Assembly (NCBI GenBank): GCA_040307645.1
Contig: JAWRJF010000087.1
Span: forward strand, 1 to 20,741
Source of the DNA: JAVXAG01 sp040307645
GTDB taxonomy: Bacteria; Bacillota; Clostridia; Peptostreptococcales; Anaerovoracaceae
DNA length: 20,741 nt
Direction of reading: 5' to 3'
Under the pieces are notes generated by a model. It was given only the letters and a program-made list of their open reading frames with translations. It was not told the origin of the DNA and searched no databases. The position numbers and the translations under genes are program-made. Shown one piece after another: positions 15,661-20,741 of the stretch (positions within the stretch are counted from its first letter, which is position 1; each line of letters starts with the position of its first letter).

Positions 15661-16656
15661 CTACATTTGTTCGAACATTTTCTGAGCATAACCCTTAATA
15701 TCATTTGTATTAATCATATTGTACTTTTCTTTAACCGCACAAAAGTAAGTTCCAATCAGTTCTTTCTCAATAGTTCGGCCTGATACTGCAGTCGGCGAAA
15801 GTTCTCCTCTGGTTGACAGCCACGGAGTTTCTGAATGTGTGAATCCTTCAAGAACTTTACCACTATAGCAACAAATATTCTTTATTACGCTATCTAAAAT
15901 TGCTTTCTCAGATGAAGTGAATACCGAATCATCAAACTCATAATTCCCTTCAATTGGATCAAACCTATAATCACGATACCTAAAGTATATATCCCTATAG
16001 ACAGGACCATGCACCCAGGCTTCACACTCCTCAGAAAAGAGAAATTTCTTATAAAAAGCATAATAAAATCCCTGAATATAATACAATGCTTTCTGTAATG
16101 CTAATGGCGTAATGTCCTCACATTGACTCAGCAAATACTCAATTGTCAAATCTATCTTTGTTTTTTTACTCTCAGTTCTTCCAAGAAGTTCATCCACTGC
16201 TCTTTTGCTTTTCTCATAAGATGCAGTAGTTTTCAGGTTTACTTTATTATTTTTCAATATTTCTGCATAATAGGCTGGATCATTATAAAGCTTTTGCAGA
16301 GTTTCAGAATACTGCTTTGTTGGCATATCACCATCGCAATATCGTGAAAATGTTTGTTCTCCCCAACCAAGCAAAAGAGAAAGTGGTCTTTTCCCAATTG
16401 CATATTTTTCTGGAATTGCTAAAATCACCTCAAGTGATACAATATTATTCTTTTCTCGATACGCATCATATAGTGCTTTCAAATTAAAATCATTTACCTC
16501 TGCAACATAAATTTCAGAGCCGCAGTCTACACAATGTACTTCTTTTCCAATATAAGAATATTTTTCACCTTTAATAGTGCCTTCCATTTTCTTTTCACTA
16601 ATAGTAAAAGTAACATCATTTCTACATTCTTCACAAAATACTTTTCTTTCACTCAT
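15661..16656 (-). CDS. Antitoxin with zinc finger, HTH and Panacea (SocA-like) domain
   Basis: The start is the ATG at 16656, seven bases after GAGGAGG; an upstream in-frame start overlaps that site. The 331-residue protein has three parts. A YgiT/MqsA-type zinc ribbon uses C8-x2-C11 and C42-x2-C45. A helix-turn-helix region lies at about residues 75-125 (LLGWGEQTFSRYCDGDMPT). A Panacea/DUF4065 domain follows from about 168 to 310 (LALQKALYYIQGFYYAFYKK, then EAWVHGPVYRDIYFRY). Panacea is a toxin-neutralising domain found with many unrelated toxins, and the DNA-binding part should autorepress the operon. The gene follows the putative toxin by 26 bases. Family assignment is firm; neutralisation of the neighbour is inferred from gene order. 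Confidence 0.9.
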   Translation of the reverse strand: MSERKVFCEECRNDVTFTISEKKMEGTIKGEKYSYIGKEVHCVDCGSEIYVAEVNDFNLKALYDAYREKNNIVSLEVILAIPEKYAIGKRPLSLLLGWGEQTFSRYCDGDMPTKQYSETLQKLYNDPAYYAEILKNNKVNLKTTASYEKSKRAVDELLGRTESKKTKIDLTIEYLLSQCEDITPLALQKALYYIQGFYYAFYKKFLFSEECEAWVHGPVYRDIYFRYRDYRFDPIEGNYEFDDSVFTSSEKAILDSVIKNICCYSGKVLEGFTHSETPWLSTRGELSPTAVSGRTIEKELIGTYFCAVKEKYNMINTNDIKGYAQKMFEQM

Positions 16657-16682
16657 AACAATGCCTCCTCTCAATTCCCGAC

Positions 16683-17093
16683 TTACCTAAATAGGTAATC
16701 AATCGGCTTGTTTGGTTTATGAAAAGATATTACAACCGTACTACTTCCGTTAGACATATCTATCACGTTAAATTTGGTATAAATATCCACCGTTTCTTCT
16801 TCACCGTCCCCATTAAACAATTGAACCCGTGGCACAAAAACATAAAGAACTTCATATTCAAAACCAATTTTGGTATTCTGCAAGGTATGACAAAAATCTT
16901 CCGTTTTAATCTGTAATAATATTGATTTTTGTTTATCACTTCGAATATTATATTCATTGATAAAACCTATGTTCTCCTGCCTGTTTTCGTTTAGTGCAAT
17001 CGTATAGTTGTTATTTACCACACAATCTTTTATTATATCAAGAATAGTATCTATCTGCTCTCTTGTGTAATTCTGATTATAGTACGGATTCAT
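16683..17093 (-). CDS. Putative toxin of the Panacea system (RelE/MqsR-like fold suspected)
   Basis: This 136-residue protein starts at an ATG behind AGAGGTG and directly precedes the antitoxin. It begins with a helix (REQIDTILDIIKDCV). A central block reads FINEYNIRSDKQKSILLQI, then EDFCHTLQNTKIGFEYEVLY, and it ends in strands FNVIDM and TVVISFHKPNKPIDYLFR. The final motif, a strand plus HKP...YLFR, recalls the C-terminus of MqsR and RelE-type mRNA interferases. MqsA-type zinc fingers are the natural partners of such toxins, and the toxin-first gene order is that of mqsRA. Catalytic residues cannot be assigned with confidence. Toxicity is inferred from context. Confidence 0.75.
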   Translation of the reverse strand: MNPYYNQNYTREQIDTILDIIKDCVVNNNYTIALNENRQENIGFINEYNIRSDKQKSILLQIKTEDFCHTLQNTKIGFEYEVLYVFVPRVQLFNGDGEEETVDIYTKFNVIDMSNGSSTVVISFHKPNKPIDYLFR

Positions 17094-17115
17094 TGCATCA
17101 CCTCTTTGTACTACA

Positions 17116-17144
17116 ATGATACTTTATTATATGCCATTCGTCAA
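17116..17144 (-). promoter_or_regulatory. Promoter of the toxin-antitoxin operon
   Basis: TTGACG (17139-17144), a 17-base spacer and TATCAT (17116-17121) on the minus strand end 22 bases before the toxin start. Partly symmetric sequence GTATCATTGTAGTAC overlaps the -10 box and could be the autoregulatory operator. Confidence 0.65.
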
Positions 17145-17185
17145 GAGTTATGCATCAATTAGTGCGTTTATATTTATGTTTTTTT

Positions 17186-17245
17186 AAGAAGGATGCAAAA
17201 ATGCACCCTACCAATAAATGAAGGATGCATCTTCTTCTTTTTATT
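17186..17245 (+). terminator. Hairpin with T-tract, plus strand
   Basis: AAGAAGGATGCA (17186-17197) pairs with TGCATCTTCTT (17226-17236) apart from one bulged G, followed on the plus strand by CTTTTTATTT. No plus-strand gene is visible upstream, so it may be a leftover or act as an insulator before the toxin operon. Confidence 0.45.
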
Positions 17246-17301
17246 TACTTTCTCATCGCAAAACCAGTTTCTTTTGCAGCTATTCCAATTTCCATTCAAT
17301 A

Positions 17302-17330
17302 AGCAGCTTTAGCTTTTTGGCTTAGCTGCT
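17302..17330 (-). terminator. Hairpin after the transporter remnant
   Basis: AGCAGCT (17302-17308) and AGCTGCT (17324-17330) form a stem about ten bases after the remnant's stop codon. The minus-strand tail is only weakly T-rich, so the terminator call is tentative. Confidence 0.35.
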
Positions 17331-17339
17331 ACTTTTTCA

Positions 17340-17576
17340 TTACAATTTTAAGTCCTCATCCTTCACAAGAGATAACTTCTTACAGAAGGTGTGGATAATA
17401 AGGGCAATAATGGCCGGCAGTACAAAGCTAATTAGAATTAAACCAAGCCAGTCAAAAGCTGTAATAGATACTTTACTTCCCTCAGCAATTTGATTGACCC
17501 ATCCTTGAAATACACCAATCTGGCCACATAATCCACACCAGAAATGGTTGCTAAGGTTTGGGTTAGAAATGAAATT
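17340..17576 (-). pseudogene. C-terminal remnant of an integral membrane transporter
   Basis: A 78-codon open stretch after a stop at 17577 reads NHFWCGLCGQIGVFQGWVN, then ITAFDWLGLILISFVLPAII and ALIIHTFCKKLSLVKDEDLK before TAA at 17340. It has one clear transmembrane helix and a short charged tail, the usual end of a secondary transporter. There is no start codon or ribosome site; an ATG with its frame closed at once by TAA lies just upstream. It directly follows the amidohydrolase gene, and amidohydrolases of this type often sit beside a transporter for their substrate. The transporter family cannot be fixed. Confidence 0.5.
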
Positions 17577-17639
17577 TTACATAACACATCTCTTTTTTAC
17601 AAATAATTTAAAGTACTTATTATCATAGAAGGCTATTTG

Positions 17640-18824
17640 TTATTTATTATTTTTCAACCACATAATAGCACATTGTGTGTGCATAGCAGCACCTGTAACA
17701 AGTATATCTTCATTAAAAATAACCTTATTATTATGCATAGGTAATCCGTAGTTTTCAGATTCTTGCTGAGCTCCAGCACCTAACATAAAATATGCACTGG
17801 GAATTTTATAAGAATAAGAAGCAAAATCTTCTGATCCCATCCCACCTCCTTCGAAAGAGATGACATTTCTTTCTCCAACAATTTCTTTAATATAACTCCC
17901 CAATTCATTGGCTAATTGTGTATCATTTTTTAATGGTGGCACAGAAGAAAGTTCAATAAGCTGAGCTTTGCCACGAAACATCTTTGCAGTGGATTGAACA
18001 ATTTCATTCATACGATTAAATACAAATTCACTTAGTTCTTTGTCTAAGCTTCTCAATGTCCCTTCCATAACTACTTCACTTGGGATAATATTGGGGGCAT
18101 CTCCTCCAACAAACTTTCCAATTGTTAAAACAATCGGACTGGTTGCAGGTATTTCTCTTGCAAGGATTTCTTGAATCGAAAGATAAATATGTGCCGCAAT
18201 ATTGATTGGATCAACACCCATCTCAGGTAATGCTCCATGACATCCTGTTCCATTTACAAGAATACGAAATCTATTACATCCTGCAATACTCGTACCTAAA
18301 CCATATAATACCACATTTGATGCTGTGCCAGAGTGAACATGAAATGCCATGGCAGCATCTACTTTAGGATTTTCTAACACCCCTGCCTTGATCATATTTT
18401 TAGCACCTGTAAAACCTTCTTCGTTAGGCTGAAAAACTAACTTAACAGTTCCTTCTAGTAGATTTTGATTATCTTTCAATAATTTAGCTGCTCCTAAAAG
18501 CATTGCGGTATGCATATCATGCCCACAAGAATGCATACAACCATTTTTAGACTTAAACGTTAAGTCAGTTTCTTCACCCATGGGTAGTGCATCCATATCC
18601 GCTCGTAACAAAATAGTCTTTCCCTTTTTCTCACCTTGTATTGTAGCCACAATACCACTCTCACAGATTTCTTCTGGCTCATATCCAAACGCTTTTAATT
18701 TAGACATAACAAATTCCTTTGTCTTGGGTAACTCTTCACCAACTTCAGGATAGCTATGCAACACTCTTCTATATTCAATTATTTCTTCTTTTATTAGTTC
18801 TGCCTGCTGTAATATAGTATTCAA
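17640..18824 (-). CDS. M20D-family amidohydrolase (hippurate/N-acyl-amino-acid hydrolase type)
   Basis: The start is the TTG at 18824, ten bases after GGGGAGG; no better in-frame start exists. The 394-residue length is standard. Metal-binding and catalytic motifs are intact: LLRADMDALPMGEE (residues 72-85), MHSCGHDMHTAMLL with Cys100 and His102 (97-110), QPNEEGFTGAKNMI with the Glu pair at 135-136, and AFHVHSG with His162. EGGGMGSEDFASYS and GLPMHNN near the C-terminus complete the site. A dimerisation domain lies in between. The family removes acyl groups from amino acids or peptides with two metal ions in the cytoplasm. The specific substrate is unknown. The gene stands alone now that the neighbouring transporter is a stump. 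Confidence 0.93.
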   Translation of the reverse strand: MNTILQQAELIKEEIIEYRRVLHSYPEVGEELPKTKEFVMSKLKAFGYEPEEICESGIVATIQGEKKGKTILLRADMDALPMGEETDLTFKSKNGCMHSCGHDMHTAMLLGAAKLLKDNQNLLEGTVKLVFQPNEEGFTGAKNMIKAGVLENPKVDAAMAFHVHSGTASNVVLYGLGTSIAGCNRFRILVNGTGCHGALPEMGVDPINIAAHIYLSIQEILAREIPATSPIVLTIGKFVGGDAPNIIPSEVVMEGTLRSLDKELSEFVFNRMNEIVQSTAKMFRGKAQLIELSSVPPLKNDTQLANELGSYIKEIVGERNVISFEGGGMGSEDFASYSYKIPSAYFMLGAGAQQESENYGLPMHNNKVIFNEDILVTGAAMHTQCAIMWLKNNK

Positions 18825-18892
18825 AACAATGCATCCTCCCCTCTCATTATGTTATTAGTATTTTACATTAACTTTATATTTTATTCTAAATG

Positions 18893-19349
18893 CTACTTAA
18901 CCTCTGTAAGCTGGACGGATTTCATGATTACAGGCAATTTTTGTGAGCTTTCAAATCCATGCAACGATACCAGAACATTATTATCTCGACCTTTTTCATG
19001 TATATATCTATACTCCACTTTTCCATATCTATTTTCGCTCCATTGATCAGATTCCAGCTGTTATCACTCTTCGAAAAATCACCATCTGCCAGTCATTTTA
19101 TTTTTGTTTTAATGGAACTATTATTTGATACGCTCCGTCCTTAAACACTTCTGATGATACGTCATTTGTAATCGCTACAGACATAACCTCTGCATAAGCA
19201 GCACGTATATTTGCAAGATCTGTCGATTCTCAACTCTTTTCCAATTGACTTGTAAAAATAGGAATAGATATTGCTACAAGTACAGCGATTATTGCAACAA
19301 CAATTAAAAGTTCTGTTAATGTAAATCCTTTATTTCTTTTGTATTTCAT
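18893..19349 (-). pseudogene. Type IV pilin-like (prepilin) pseudogene
   Basis: From the ATG at 19349 the minus strand reads MKYKRNKGFTLTELLIVVAI, then AVLVAISIPIFTSQLEKS, the prepilin peptidase site (KGFTLTE) and hydrophobic helix of class III pilins. A TGA follows where Arg would fit, then ESTDLANIRAAYAEVMSVAI and on to a TAA at 19098-19100. Protein-like sequence continues in shifted frames: ADGDFSKSDNSWNL, then SENRYGKVEYRYIHEKGRDN and LPVIMKSVQLTEVK ending with TAG at 18893. The total of about 150 codons is normal for a pilin. One nonsense codon and at least two frameshifts show it is dead. Sequence on the upstream side is also degraded. Confidence 0.85.
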
Positions 19350-19379
19350 ATTTGATATTCCTAACACTTATAATATTCT

Positions 19380-19820
19380 ATTTCAATTGTTTTTTGTACC
19401 TTTGACATGAGTACCACCGTCTCCACATGTGGAATTTGACTTCTATTTGTTTTCTGCTGTAATTGATTTTATTATATCACTAAGTTGAACATTTTCAAAT
19501 ATTTCTGATATATTTGCTTCCACACTCATCGCCGGTGATCAACCCACTTAATGTATACTTGAAGCTGTCTCGTTGCTTTATACTGGTTGCAGACTTGCCT
19601 AGAGTTACTTTTGCTCCACATGAATGTACTTGTCACACTTTTCTGTTGGTGGAATAACGGTTATTTCCTTTTTATCTGTGTCTAAAGGTTTTATAGTTTT
19701 TGGTTTTGGTGATAAGAATTAGTCTTATCATCAGCACCTTTTTAAGTTCAAAAAAAAAATGACTTGAAAGCCATTCTCCTTTAGAATAAAAGTACTAACC
19801 AAATGCCTACGGAGGTTCTC
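19380..19820. other. Decayed intergenic region with short coding-like pieces
   Basis: No intact gene is visible. On the minus strand short protein-like stretches survive in different frames, for example GAKVTLGKSATSIKQRDSFK at about 19550-19640 and ISEIFENVQLSDIIKSITAE ending at a stop at 19443. They suggest remains of a secreted or surface protein or of transposon DNA, but are too short to assign. A small hairpin GATAAGA/TCTTATC lies at about 19710-19730. Confidence 0.4.
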
Positions 19821-20250
19821 ATGTTATCACAAAATATTTCTAAAACTACTATTAAAGGCGTAACATATACCGAACTAGAAGGAACATTATCATATCTTCC
19901 AACAGTTTGCCCTTGCTACGGCACTATTAATTAAAAGTCTATAATCAAACATGGTGCAAAGACTTCTAACATCAAGTTGCTTAGTATAGCGGGTAATCCT
20001 TCTATACTTAAACTCCATAAACAACGTTGCCTTTGTTAACACTGCAATAAAACTTTTCCGCTAGGTCTAATATTATTACAGAGAATTGTTTTATTTCTAA
20101 TCAAGCAATGCAAAAAATCTCCCTAGATTTAACTATGGAGATAAGCTAAAAAGATATTGCTAGCATTCACAATGTTTCTCACTCTACCTTTAAGAAAGTA
20201 TTTCAGAAGCTTTTGGTTACAAGAGCTTTGTTCATTTTAGAAACACAATC
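19821..20250 (+). pseudogene. ISL3-family transposase remnant (5' part)
   Basis: The ATG at 19821 has GGAGG five bases upstream. The frame reads MLSQNISKTTIKGVTYTELE, then a degraded zinc-finger motif (CPCYG), IIKHGAKTSNIKLLS, KLHKQRCLC and HCNKTFP. This is the KHG..(T)..IK...... Q.Y.C..C.KTF pattern of ISL3 transposase N-termini. TAA codons occur at 19932-19934 and 20037-20039. After a frameshift the DNA-binding part continues as NCFISNQAMQKISLDLTMEI, then IASIHNVSHSTFKKVFQKLL. The match ends where IS66-like sequence starts at 20251. The full-length transposase is over 400 residues, so most of it is missing. Confidence 0.7.
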
Positions 20251-20330
20251 GTAAACGTCAAACGTCAGCACATTACCACTGATAGATATTTGTGAGATAA
20301 TACTCCCATGAATAATAGGGAGGTCTGTAA

Positions 20331-20660
20331 ATGACAGAAAAACAACAATTATGGTATGCTAGGTATCTAGATTTTATTGATAGTGGATTATCGCAGCGAC
20401 AATGGTGTAGAAATAATCATATTTCACCTTCAACGTTAACTTACTGGATTAAAAACTTCAGTAGAGCTGATGAGATTCCTACATTAGATACCAATAATAT
20501 GTGGGTAGGAGTTCAAGAAACAACAACTACAGCTACGCAGCTTGCATCAAGTATGGATATATCCACTATACGTTTAGCAGTAGGAGATTTAAAGATAGAA
20601 CTGCCATCTAACGTCAATCCTAATGTTCTCTTTAAACTAGTGGAAGGATTAAGAAGGTAA
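20331..20660 (+). CDS. tnpA: IS66-family accessory protein TnpA
   Basis: The 109-residue protein starts at an ATG behind GGGAGG. Its N-terminal half is the helix-turn-helix typical of IS66 TnpA: WYARYLDFIDSGLSQRQWCR and NNHISPSTLTYWIKNF. The second half ends in the usual short strand region (IRLAVGDLKIELPSNV) and helix. TnpA is one of the small proteins, with TnpB, needed with the TnpC transposase for IS66 movement. Length is normal and the frame intact, so the element may be functional. Its stop overlaps the tnpB start. Confidence 0.88.
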   Translation: MTEKQQLWYARYLDFIDSGLSQRQWCRNNHISPSTLTYWIKNFSRADEIPTLDTNNMWVGVQETTTTATQLASSMDISTIRLAVGDLKIELPSNVNPNVLFKLVEGLRR

Positions 20661-20741
20661 TGATATTAGGGCATCAGATTAGTGAACTTAAAATTTACAT
20701 ATTTACTGAAAGCGTTGATATGAGAAAACAAGTTAATGGAC
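20660..20741 (+). CDS. tnpB: IS66-family accessory protein TnpB (5' end only)
   Basis: The ATG at 20660 shares bases with the tnpA stop (TAATG), the coupling normal in IS66. The 27 visible residues contain ISELKIYIFTESVDMRKQVN, matching the start of IS66 Orf2/TnpB (a strand, then T..DMRK..NG). The rest lies outside the window. Confidence 0.85.
   Translation, partial: MILGHQISELKIYIFTESVDMRKQVNG

Larger units (their letters stand above)
20251..20741 (+). mobile_element. Left end of an IS66-family element
   Basis: The element appears to begin at 20251 with GTAAACGTCAAACGTCAGCA; IS66 ends typically begin with GTAA. It contains the tnpA gene and the first 27 codons of tnpB and continues past the window edge. 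The boundary is inferred from where ISL3-like coding sequence stops; the right end and the target duplication are not visible. Confidence 0.7.

Noticed and set aside
17186..17236. Repeated GGATGCA/TGCA motifs as a CRISPR-like or VNTR array
   Set aside because: Only a few copies at irregular spacing, all explained by one imperfect hairpin.
14964..19250. In-frame TGA codons at 14964 and in the pilin gene, both where Arg would fit, as a hint of stop recoding
   Set aside because: The same genes also contain frameshifts and deletions, TAA codons break the ISL3 gene nearby, and TGA is a normal stop in intact genes here (for example the gene ending at 14352). Decay explains it.

Overview
The window is low-GC DNA from a Gram-positive anaerobe. 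Purine-rich Shine-Dalgarno sites, a NhaC antiporter, Panacea-type antitoxin, LuxR proteins with MFS-like sensor domains and the decay products of Clostridia-type elements point to class Clostridia, most likely Lachnospiraceae. This placement is inference. Nearly every intact gene lies on the minus strand; the plus strand holds a recombinase tail and two transposase units at the right end.

Left part (1-5830): the first 719 residues of a very AT-rich protein that joins a DUF559/Vsr-like nuclease to a RecQ-type helicase. Next comes a single-gene unit for a glycine-rich lipoprotein, then a LuxR-type regulator whose N-terminal half is a 12-segment MFS-like membrane domain. Each of these units has a readable promoter or terminator.

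Middle part (5838-10106): a sensor kinase of the LytS/YehU class and an overlapping response regulator with a SARP-like output domain lie directly upstream of nhaC and a small two-TM protein. A promoter precedes the kinase gene. A TTGAC direct repeat with an 11-bp period precedes nhaC. The natural reading is a two-component system controlling a Na+/H+ antiporter.

Accessory part (10179-17144): an AbrB-family regulator overlaps a macrolide-type glycosyltransferase behind a near-consensus promoter and tandem 9-mer operators. Beyond it are the tail of a large serine recombinase with its terminator and an unrecognised cassette (111 aa, 432 aa membrane protein, a possible 34 aa peptide, 341 aa glycine-zipper membrane protein). 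Upstream of the cassette lie a heavily deleted gene remnant, a truncated unknown ORF, and a toxin-antitoxin pair with a zinc-finger/HTH/Panacea antitoxin. The cassette is the best candidate for an undescribed system: its composition (soluble helical protein, membrane protein with conserved-looking polar loop, glycine-zipper protein) and its position in a patchwork of mobile-element debris resemble a defence or toxin cassette. No function can be read from the sequence.

Right part (17186-20741): a transporter C-terminal remnant sits beside an intact M20 amidohydrolase. After it come a type IV pilin pseudogene, about 440 bp of unreadable decayed sequence, an ISL3-type transposase remnant, and the left end of an IS66 element that appears to have inserted into that remnant.
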